Source: Nematostella vectensis
Lineage: Eukaryota > Cnidaria > Anthozoa > Actiniaria > Edwardsiidae
DNA length: 64,000 nucleotides
Assembly (NCBI RefSeq): GCF_932526225.1
Contig: NC_064048.1
Location: 7,915,015-7,979,014 of the forward strand
Direction of reading: 5' to 3'
In this document: one piece after another, positions 37,801 through 50,000 of the stretch
Numbering within the stretch: position 1 is the first letter of the stretch
Layout: every line of letters begins with the position of its first letter
Notes under the pieces: generated by a model
What the model was told of the DNA's origin: nothing
Database searches by the model: none
The model's input: only the letters and a program-made list of their open reading frames with translations
Program-made: the position numbers and the translations under genes

Positions 37801-40800
37801 CTGAAAGAGTGCACAACATATTATCAAAATTATTGATAATCTTTTTAAAAACATCGTTTTTATCATCAACATTATCACCATGATTATCATAATGATCATC
37901 AACATCATTATCATAAATATCCTGGGTGGAGAACCTGGGTGGCGTAGATATCAGAGCGCTGCTCTGGTGCCTCTAATCGGGTTTAATTTTCGCCTTCTAT
38001 TGAGGCTTTCTCTCCGGGTTCTCTGGAATTTTCTCCTTCCACAAAAAAAAAAAAAAATCCCTTTTTGTGCTCAGTGGTCGGGCTTAACCTGTTTGGAGGC
38101 TGCCTAAGGCGCCTTCTTCAACTTGACTACGGTGTATTTGTGTTCTCATTGAATAATACGAAGGTGAAACATGGTAAAGATAGAATTCATACCCATCATA
38201 AACAACATCGTCGTCACCGTGATCCTATAATGTTTACTCAGATTCTACCATCATCTTAACTACCTTGACTATGACAGTGACGTTGTTTCCCATGCCAACA
38301 TAGGGGTAGAAACTGTTATCTCTGAACTCATCGACTTTCAGGTAGCCCCTGCCGACAACTCGTCCATTAAGGCTGAACACCACAGGCAGTGTGCCATCCT
38401 TCTTGTTGTCAAAGTCGGCAAAGCAACCAATAAGATCTCCTCGGTGTGCCATGGCCGCTGTGTCAAAAATTGAGTTCAGATGAAAAACAAATAATAAAAA
38501 TGCAAATGCATATCACTGTTGCATATCAATGAGTCATTTTTTGTTAACTGTCGTTTTTTTCAAGCTCGTTCTTTTCCTAGCTCGCTTTTTATTATTTAAA
38601 ATATGGTTCTTTACACTAGATATCTTGGTCCCCTGAAGCCCATACTGAAGTGCATATCCAGGCCCGTATCCAGGATTTTTCTTTGGGGGGGGGGGGGGGG
38701 GGGGGTGCGAAATCCGAAAAAGTGGAAAGTAGACCTATTTTTTTTCTGGGGGGAGGGGGGAGGGAGTTCTCGGATAAAAATCTAAACACCACCGAAAAAA
38801 CAACAACAACAAAAAAGAATTTTTTTATGCCTTTGCAGTATTGCCACGGGATGTTTATAGTCGGATTTGGCTACATACCAGGCGGATCAAACTTATGCTT
38901 TATAGTTTTGTCTACAAATAGCATGTATATTGAGAACCAAAAGTGTCCCCCTTCGGCCGTTGTGGGGGGTTCGCACCCCCTGCACCTCCCTAAGTACGGT
39001 CCTGATATCACACTTGTTTCTACACAAACAGAAATATTTAGTGTCGTTTCAACAAATTGACCCAGGGGCGGATCAAGGATTTCAAAATGGGGGGGGGGGG
39101 GGGGTGAATAATAATAATTACTAATCCTGTGGTTCTTGATTGGTCAAATAGATCTATGATCGAATGATCAGTAACCCGGTTAACATACATCTTTTCTTGT
39201 CAACAGAAAGATAAAGCATGTCTGCCTACTCAACATTTCTAAAACTATATGTTCCATACCATCCTCAACTCTACCAAACTTGGAATCTTTGTGGTCAAAT
39301 ACTTTCCCATCATCCACGTGGTACCCGACCGTGTTGCTTTGCCAGCCTGGAAACAAGTGCAAGTTGTAGCCTCTGTTTACTAGCCCAACAGCAAGAGAGC
39401 GGTTTTCATCACAATCTTGAATGAGGACCTAAAGGGCAAAAAAAGGATAATCGAAATAAAATGCTTCACCGCAGGCAAACTATAGTAAAAGGTTATAAAC
39501 ACCACCTTAATAAATTGCTTCTCAAATAGGACACACAATGAATAGCGTCAGCGTTTCATAAGGCCAATCAACTTTCCCACACCCCACATTCTTCTATATA
39601 GATGTCACAGCGATTCTATAGACGTAGATATTGTTAGATGCACGGATTTGCCAATCAGATGCAACCCTTTGTTGCCGCTTGTCCTGAGCTCATCTGCTTC
39701 TGCAATCCCAATCAAAAAGCTATGTTCTACCTATGGCTTTGATTTCTAGATTGCAATTCTTTTGCTGAACAAAACAACACCGATGCATTAATGGATGGAT
39801 TATGGATGCAAAAGCTTTGTAATTGAATTAGCGCATACAGCCTTGTGTCACCCGCGAGCCTGGTCCGTAAAAAAGCGGGTACTTTTGAGAATTCATACCT
39901 CAAAGCCAGGGAAATCGCGTGTCAGGTATCGCTCGTATCTAGCGCCATGATGAACCTCCGGCTTGTCAAGGGAACATATACATGAGTCTGGGCCGAGGTA
40001 CATCAGCTGATTACCGTCAATCCTTATTCCGACGGAGTCCCAAGCCTGAAAATATCCCTCGTTACGTTAATAGAATGAATAAAACAAATGGTCCTTGCCT
40101 TGTACGCTTTGACGTCGAACGGGAGTGTGTACTCTGATTATGAACTTATGACGGTCGGTCCGATGGATTTTACTGGCAATGTATCAATAAGTTGTGGTGT
40201 TTTAGTATAATCTATCACTTAATACTAGACCCTCTATCTCGCGTTTAATGCCTAGTGCACACTAGTGATATAACGACATCGGCGCGCGCAGTCTGTTTAG
40301 CCCCGACATAGACATAATGACATTAAGGAAATAAAAGTTTTTTTTACGATATGGACATAATGACATAAAGGAAATAAAGGTTTTTTATTTTTATGTCGTT
40401 ATGTCCATAACGTTATGTTAGGCTTATGTTTGAATGTCGAACCGTTCACACTTGAACATACGAAGATAAGATTGTGCGCGCCCTTGTCGTTATGTCACTA
40501 GTGTGCATAGGCATATAAGCGGGGTGCTGGGAGTATGTAGAGTGTACTAGAAAGAGCTTTACCATTTTCCCTGATGGAAAGCCCATCATCCTCTCGGGTT
40601 TGTCCTCGCGGAAGACGCGTTTGGCGATTTGTCCGACCATCTGATGACTACCCTCAGTCTCCTTGACTACCAAATCGATCTTGCTTTCATCTTAAGGCAA
40701 AACACAAAAAATACACTTAAAGCGTATTTTGAAGATCCATAGCCTTTAGAAAGAAGTATGTGCTGTCTTTTGTAGGAGTAGGGTATGAATCCCTTTAACA

Positions 40801-43800
40801 CTAAAAAAGAACGTTCATTTTACGCGAAAGTCTCAAAATGATATTGAAAATAATACAATAACGGACGCTCTTATATAAGCTTGAAGTCTGACCTGTCATT
40901 GGGAAAGAGTATCCGTAGACAGAGTAGTAGGCTGAACGAAGGTCCTTTATAAGGCGCTCGAATATCTGTGGAAACCAAACATGCAGTTACCAATAAAATG
41001 TACCCTAGGTCCCTTCTCGTTTCTTTTCCTCTATACTCACAGGTTCGACCTTTTCTGGTTTCTTCAGTTCAGACTGCAATCAAAGGGATCATTGGTAAGT
41101 TGAGGTAGGGTACATGGCATGCACTGAAAATCAGGTTAAGTATCATATATAGACTGATTAACAAAACGGCGTAAAATCTATCGATTTTTATGTCACGTAG
41201 CTCCCGTCACGCGACTAAAATTGGGGCCACGTACTTCCACGACTACACAAGTCACACTGAAGGATGGCCTGACCGAGGTTTAATCAGAGATAGAGAGAGT
41301 AGACGACCTGGAGGGAGTTCGAGAAAACAAATCAAGTACCAAAATCTCATTGTCGTAAACCCCTTGTTTGACTGAAGGCGATAGAAGGCATGACCGTGGA
41401 AAACTTCCCTATATTTATCGGCCGCCATGTTTTGAGTTGGGGCTACGCGCCCTCTCGTCAACGAGCAAATTCTAGACTCGATCAATTTGCTGATCAAGAC
41501 ATCTGCGACACATCAACCGCTGCAAGCAGGCTAAGTTGTAAGTTGCTTGACTGAGTCTACCCACCTGATTGGCTGATCCACGTTTTTCATAAACAGCATG
41601 ACAACACCTCTGCCGACAGGATTTCCACAGGTAGCCCACCAGCAAAACAAACAGAGAGACAATATTGAAGGGGACTGGGACCGGGTGATAGCCACTGTAG
41701 GTTCTGATTGTGATTGCTTTCTTGTACGACCATTCGTAGAATGAGTTATCCTTAAATGGAAAGAGCGCCGTTGCAAAAAAAATACTAAGGAAAGCAGAGG
41801 TCGTTTGAAGCAAGCGGGAATTCGAGTTCTCGAAGGTTCATGGAGTAGAGATACAGTAAATTGTTCTTTAAAATGAAATACAAGCGAATTAGTTTTGATT
41901 TGAGTAAGCGGTGGGTTTGCTTTAACTGCTTCAACTCTTACCCCTCCCCTCCCCTAGTGCGTACCTCGACTTGTTGATAGGTGTTTGATAGAAGTGCAAT
42001 CATCATATTCATCAGCATTACCACGCCCATGATTAGGAATAATCCGTAAAGGACTTTGGCCAGGCCCTCAGAGAAACCATCTGAAGAGTCCAGAGAAGAC
42101 GTGTCCGCAAGACCCAAAAGGGACCAGGACAAATGCCTCACGGCACCCCACCAACTGGAATAGGCTGTATTTTAGTAAAAGATTTCACGAGGCACCTTTC
42201 ATTTTAAAGGGTTAAACAATTAATGCGAGTTAAAAGAGGGTCAAAGAATAAAAACCATCACACACACAAAAGAAAAAAATTGATACTAAAAATACCAAGA
42301 CAAGTGCCCCTGGCATGCCATCAACTAAAAAAATATCGAGATATTATGAGTTAAAAAGGGGTTTCACTCTGAGAGGATTCTGTGTCACCCGATCAGTTAA
42401 AAATACATCGATATAGATATTGTGATATCAAGAATCGGGGAGTAGGGTCAATGCCAAAAGGCAAACTAAACTTAAATATATGGACTAAAAGTTGATGTAA
42501 TTGATTTTTCTTACCAATTTAAGCCTGGCTTGCTGCAAAACCTGTAAAATCAAAAAAAAAAACTTTCAAAATTTTGAAGTCTAAGTTCTATGACCCCGTT
42601 TCACGTAGGAAGGGGGGGATTTACCTTTCATCAAAGTGTGATGAGTAAAGGCAAAACCGAACGCCCAAAAAATCACATATAGTACCCAAGTTTGTGTGAC
42701 AGTATAGGTATTAATAGTTAATGTAAATTGGGGCTCTGACAAGCACTTTGAGTTGGGGTAGACTACGAATATCTACCAATGTCCTCGCTGCTCTTTCAAA
42801 TAGAGAACGAACAACGCAGTTTTGTTTACTTTTTCAATTAAAGATTATACATTTCAAGATAATGGATCTTGATGTGTCGAAGCTTGTTGATCTTTCAAAT
42901 GGTTTTGATCCCCCCTTCTCCGACTTTTCCTGACTTCCTCGGGCCTGGCATGAGATCAATCCACTTACCCATGCGAAGCATTAGAAGAGGGCGTCGCATA
43001 TGAGACCTCCACCATATAAATCTTAGTAATAGCCAAAGAGAAAGCCACGGTTGCCGCCAAAAATTGCCCAAATATTGCGACAACAGCACCAATAATCTGG
43101 AAGAGCGCAATCTGGATTGCCCCGGTTGATTTCTTGGACTCCATCATGTGTCCAAACACTCTAAGCGTCAGCAACATGGCATTGAGTCCATACAAGTAGC
43201 CCGCCACGGCAAGCAAGCGGTTCTGGGATACCTTGGCACGTGATGCCCACGTGATAACCCTCAGAATCAGAATGATGACGTAGGAGAGGAGGGTGAGAAG
43301 ATCTAGAATATTCCAGCGATCGCTGGCATAGAGCAAAAAATGAGATAATGAAAAAAAACTATTATCATCGCATCTAAACTAGATATACCTACCTCAGATA
43401 TTTCCGCAAGGTATCCACTCGCTCATTCTTCTTTCGAGAATCCGGCTTTGGGCTGTGATCTTCATTTGGGCTCGTTTCGTTATTTTCACCAGGCTTGGTG
43501 CTAATGAGCTGATGGGCCTGTGTAGACACGGAACGAGTGTCAATCGAATGAAAGGTGCTTAGCTTGAAAAAAAAAGGGTATAAATTTTGCAGGGTCAGAA
43601 TGTAACCAGACTCTTGAGAAGACATGGGTGATAAACTGTGACAAATCATTCAGTGACACACAAAATAAAAAGCCAATAAGATATGCAAATCAGTAGCGAA
43701 CTGAATCCAATCATTGTAAAATTTAATCCATGCTCTCAAAAAAAAATCCTCCATTCTATAACTCAGGCATATCATGGTTACCTCGTTTAGAAGGCGACCA

Positions 43801-46800
43801 ACAAAAAACACCAGGATAAGCCACTCGACGACAGTGAAGGCCTGGGACGAGAGCTGCAGACAGACTAGGAAGTGGAGCGCCAACAGCACGAGGTAGCTAC
43901 ACGTGTCACGTGCAAACACGAAATGCGGGGTCGTGAAGTAATCCATGTAGCGATCTGACGCACAAACAGAACATGTTACTAGGTCTCGTCTTTTTCCCTG
44001 TTTAGGATTTGATATAATAAAAAAAGTTTTGTGTGTTATATTACTGGAAGGGAAAGGAAAGAAAAGAAAAGGAAAGGAAGGGAAGCTGTTTCGACTATAT
44101 CCAGAAGTAGCCATAGGCTGAATTACTCGGGGTCTTATTCGGACTGCTATATAAGGCGCACTGTGCTGCCACGCAGTTTATATGGATGAAAGAGTGTTAG
44201 TATATTTAATGCCCCTTTTGGTTATGCGTACACACACTGGAGATGGACTCTGCCTTCTTCAGTGTTTTTTTAACGTCCCACAATAACAGCTTGGTTAGCT
44301 ACTGTAGGCATTGGGATACGGGATCGCCATTAAACATAGTCATCCGAGCCACTAGGGAAACACAGTCCCCAATGTTATTTTTCTTCTTCTTCTACTTTCT
44401 CTAGTTTTTTCTACAAACCAGGCTTCGATTAAGGGCCTATGGTATTATCTCTTTATTCTTCTTCTACTTTTTCTATGTTTTTTTACAAACCAGGCTTCGA
44501 TTAAGGGCCTATGGTATTATCTCTTTATTTTTCTTCTACTTTTTCTATGTTTTTCTACAAACCAGGCTTCGATTTAGGGCCTATGGTATTATCTCGTTGC
44601 TACGAAACACCGTTGCCACGAAAGAGAAAAGCGCTACATCTATCTATACTATTTATAATACGCTAAGGAATGGACTATTGTCCACCTTTTACGAAAAAAA
44701 CGGCTGAGCTAGAAAACTCCGAAACCACGCCATTTCCACACATTTCCGGAGAGGAGGTGTGCAAAATGGTTTTTATTTCAAGATTCTACCGGATAGAAAA
44801 GTTCTAATTCACGCGACTTTGTAAGCGAGAGGATCACACTCGCAAAGGCGCCATTTTCTAGATTTCACAGAAGCACAAAAATGACCTTCAGACCTCTGTG
44901 TCTTTTAAGAAAAACACAGTAATAGTATACAGTTATAAGCCTATCTCTAAAAATATCATCGAAGTGGATCGAGATGTGTAAACAAACCTTCGAGCGCGCG
45001 GAAAATCAAATCTGAAAAAGAATCCGAATACTTGCCGTAGTTTTATTGCATAGATTTAAAAACAAAAAACTTCTTTTTATTGTTATTTAGAGAGGCATTA
45101 TTCCTACCTCAAAAAGTAAGTAGATTCTTTAGCTCTATCGTACATAAACAAAACGATTTGCAAACAAGAAATCGGAAGAAAAGAGCTTTCTATATACAAC
45201 TGCAAGCAAACGCTCCAGGTTCAACCCCCGATCGAGTTTTTTTTTTCGAAACGCCATTTCTAACATTTTTATTTTTTTTGCTAAGAGATAAATATAAACT
45301 TCCGAATTTTGTAAAAGAAAATGATTGCTTAAAACAAGATGGCGGCCCTTTTACGCGAAAGAAAAACACGTAAATTTTGAACATTTTATTCTTAACAACT
45401 TAGCGCATGTTTTTTCTTTTAATTTTGAAGAAATGAAAAAGTTATTACCAAATATGTGGTTTTCGAAGGACATAAAAATTCGCCATTTCTCGCGGTATCA
45501 AAATTTCCCAAATCGGATGCGTGAAGTTTTAGAAAATATTTCTGCAAAAAATACGATGTTAGATTTGAACAGTAGCTTCTCCGACACGTTTTTCTGTTCT
45601 GGGTCACGTGACCATGGGAGGGGTCAGATGACGTCATCACTTGTGTCATTTATGTCTCAAACACTTATGTTGAAAGTTCCAAGAGATTTGACAAAAAACA
45701 GAAGTTTTTATAAAACAAACAAATTTGCCTAGCAATCGACTCAAAAGATAGTTCCATAGGCCCTTAAGCCCATTTCTTTTTCTAAAAAAGAAAAATATAA
45801 GGGACGATTTACTTAGAAACTGCACGGGCAGGTAGATGACAACTCTCAAATATCTGAAATCGCACGAAAGGGCACGAAATATCTAACTAAAAAAATAATA
45901 AAAATAAACGAATCGCAAATCCAACGCAAAAACATTATTTAAAACATACCATAGCTTTCAATTGAACCGAGTCTCATCTCCCGATTTGTGAATTTGTGAA
46001 TCCGTTGCTACGATCAAATAATTCGGAAATCCGCCGATCAGCGATTACAATGTACAGCACGTCAGACGAAAATGCTCCAAAATAAAAAGGGGTAATTTGC
46101 CGGGTGGGAGGTCCGTAGGCCGAGGTTAGTATTTTCAAGGCCGAGGTCACGGTATTTCACGATACGGACCGACCTTAACCCGGTAAATAACTTATTTTTT
46201 TTTTTTCAACGCCTGCGAAAACATACTTTGATAGAGCAGCGCGCGCAAAATATCGATTCTCGGACCTAGGGCAGATATAGGAATCTCCGGACCGCTCTAT
46301 TAGCCAATCAGAATGTAGGATTCATTACCGTGACCGCTTAAAAAAATAGCCCAATATTTGCGGATCCACACAAAGTTTCGCTAGACGTCATTCCGGATAA
46401 AGAGCAAAAGAACTTGATACAACTTACCAAAGCAGTCGTGTCCATATATGGCTGCGAGAAAGAGAAGGGATATTATTTTTAAAAAATCAAATCAAATAGC
46501 CGAGATGAGAATGATAATGAGATTCTAATGAATAAGATGATATACACCTACTTTTGCTGATTTTTTCACCAACGTCTTTAACGTTAAAATCCGGAAACAA
46601 TACAACATTTTCCTCACAAGTCGCTATAGCCTCCAACTCTTTGATATCAGGATGTGTTCCGATTCCTATGGCAACCATTGTGATGTGATCAGAGGAGAAT
46701 GTGTGTCCAGTATGGCTAAGCTTCTCCTTGGATTCGCCCAACTTGTCATCCGTCAATAATACTAGAACCTGGACAGTCAATGTTGGTATCATATAAATCA

Positions 46801-46843
<43 letters not shown>

Positions 46844-46868
46844 TTTTATTATTATTATAATTATTATA

Positions 46869-46932
<64 letters not shown>

Positions 46933-46965
46933 GACGACGACGATGATGATTGTAATAGTAATAAC

Positions 46966-47026
<61 letters not shown>

Positions 47027-50000
47027 AATGTAACCTTTTTCTCAATTCCAGCTCTTGCAAGAAGCATTTCCTTGGCGGTTGTCAATGAAGAACCAACACA
47101 TGTGACTTGACGCTTTTTGGGGGTTTCTGAGGAAAAGATGATAAAATACAGCTGGCACCTAGGACAGCCTGAAGACGTCTTATTGAAGACGTAAATTTTG
47201 CAGAGTCGAGTACCCCTTGTTGGTGAACCATATTCAATATCAGGCGCCCGTTTCTCGAAACACCCGATAATTCTCGGGCCCGATAGCTTTATTTTGCATT
47301 CTTGCTCAAAATTTCGCATGTTTTTCTTTAGAAGAACCGCTTTCATTTTTTAGATCAGTTTTAACTTCCACTTGGTTCGTTTGCTGAAGCCAAAAAGTTA
47401 CACGAAAAGAATCGGGTTACTGCGAGGTCCCGAGAACTTTCTTGATTTAATCTTTTCTTAATTTAAGCCTGTGAATTTCGGGCCCAAGAAGTTCGAGAAG
47501 GATCAAAATCTATAAATCTACAGGATCATCCTTCACAGGCCCGTACCCAGGATTTTTCTTGGGGGGGGGGGGGGGGGGGGGGGGTGCGAATCCGAAAAAG
47601 TGGACCTAGGGAGAGAGTGAGTTCTCTGATAAAAATCTGACCACCCCCGAAAAAACAAAAAAGTGATTTCTTTATGTCTTTGCAGTATCTCTACGGGACG
47701 TTAATTGTCGGATTTGACTACATACCAGAGTGATCTAGCTTATGCTTTATAGTTTTATCTCAAATAGCACGTCTGTTGAGAACCGAAAGTGGACCTTCGC
47801 CCGTTTTTTTCTGGGGGGGGGGGAGGTGCACCCCCTGGACCCCCCCCCTGGGTACGGGCCTGCTTCACATGAATCTTTGTGGTAAAATACGATGTTTGAG
47901 GATATTTCAACACATTTAGATCCCATAAATTTTATAGGAATAAGCCAGCTTTTCAAATTTTAGGAATAAAACGTTTTCGGGCCCAAGGATTCTCGGGTGT
48001 TTCGAGAAACGAACCCCTGTGCCGTAGCAGGCCTCGCAATATTGTGGGGGAGGGGGGGTAGGAATACAGAAACATTAAGAAAAACTTACCCCCTGCTACG
48101 GCCCTGAATTCTCTGGTTAACGAGCACGACTATTGGGGTATGTTGATTATTAATTTTTCTAATATGAGATTTAGGCAATAAGAGTAAAAGGAGAGCTACT
48201 ACTGTAATTTTTTTTCATGACTCTCACTTCATAATTAAACAAAGAACGAAGCAGGAGTTGTTAATAGTTCGGCCGGATTACAAGCGCAAACAATATAGTG
48301 GTCGATAGACAATGGAAATCTTTATTTAATAATATTTTGTAACCTTTGGATAGAACATCGATAGCTGATAGCACCATAATTAGGGGTTGCAGGGCTGAGG
48401 GACCTCAGGGCAGTAGCACGCCTCGAAATAGAGAATAAGAAGATATAGATACCCCGCCCCCTGCTACGGCCCTGCGATGATAAGGATGGTGGCAATGGTG
48501 ATTATGACAAAGATTATGATAACGTCGATAACAATAAAGATAACACACGAGCATACCAGTGATTTCAGACTGTTGTATCGCGATATCTCCGGTTGCAGGG
48601 GGGTTAAAATTCATACTTTCAACAACATCTTTTTCATTCAGTGATTCAAAAGGCACGGGCTTATGGTCAGCGGCTTGCAACACGGCGGCATGCGTTACGT
48701 TCATTGTGAGGTTGTTGTTTTGCATGATTTTTTCCATGGCCTCTTTCATCACTGATAGCGTATCCTTACTGGTTGGTTTCAATAGAAACAATACGTGATA
48801 ACCTGAAAGAATGTAGAAGAAGATATTTAATCAAACAAAGCCCCGTGCAAACAACACCAACGATATGGTTCTACGCTCGTTTGACGACAAGACAAATGGC
48901 ATGTTCGAGAAAAAACGCCATTACTTCTGGGCCCTACGTTTTGCCAGCTTTTGGCCAGCAAAGTAGCTGTTTGCACGGGGCCTAAGGTTGTGCTTATACA
49001 AGAACCACAAGGCCGTGTCTATAAAAAATGTTCGGGGGGGGGGGGGGATGGGGGGGGAGGGCTCAAACATTCCTTTTATTTGCTTCGATGGCAGACACTA
49101 CTTTTCATTTGCTTTTGTTAATTCCTGCTCTAAAAGGGGAACCTAACCACCACACACCCTTGCCCACAGCCCCCCAAACATGCGTTGCCGAAAAGCCATC
49201 CCACTGATCTACGACATAATAGTCTTTTTTCTAGCTTGAGATGAAATACTTTTTTCATCGTGAGGAAAAGGAACCGTAACCCCAAACTGTGTCGTCGATT
49301 CATATATATTCTAGGCTGTCAGATTTTAAAGAAAAAGTAAATAAGAATCCTACTTACCATTATTCCGTTTGATAAAATTCAAAATCTTATGAATAAGGTA
49401 CATAACAGCAAAAAGAAACGGAAATAACACCATGTCCAGCGGGATCAACATGTTAATCAGGACCCAGATCAGCCAATCATATGACAAGAAAGGAGCTTGA
49501 CGCAAGCGTGAGAATCGCCCTATCCATTTCCTCATCAAGAGTGTGTAGATGACGGGATGAGAGACGAACTGCAACATAAGGGATTTATCTACTGTAAAAG
49601 GTGATAAACATAGTGGTTGGCTTGAGCGAAAGGGCAGAATGAAAGGGGGGATAGGTGAGTGTGGAAGGAAGGGAAGGGGTTGAGGGGGAATGGAATAACG
49701 AAATAAGAAGAAGGAATCACGGAAGGTAGGAAGGAGGGAAAGAAGGAAGAATAAAAGGAAAGATGGAAAGGAAGGAAAAAAGGAAGAATGAATGGTTGGG
49801 TATAAATGAATGAGAGAGGATGAAAGGAGGAACTATTAACCTTTTTTTGTTGGCACAGTATGGCCTTGTCAGCCACTCTATCAAAATCATCCCCTCCGAA
49901 GATCGAACGTTTCACATCGTCGCCCTTTAGCGGATCAATCAACTGAACAGCAAAATCCTGTACAGAACCGGAGAGTTTTCGAAACTCATCGGCGCTTGGC

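Noticed and set aside
45955-46015. Candidate exon between vWA and S1 ending GAAAGCTATG|GTATG
   Set aside because: It is open only in phase 0, whereas the preceding exon requires phase 1. The 24-nt exon 46428-46451 fits both neighbours.
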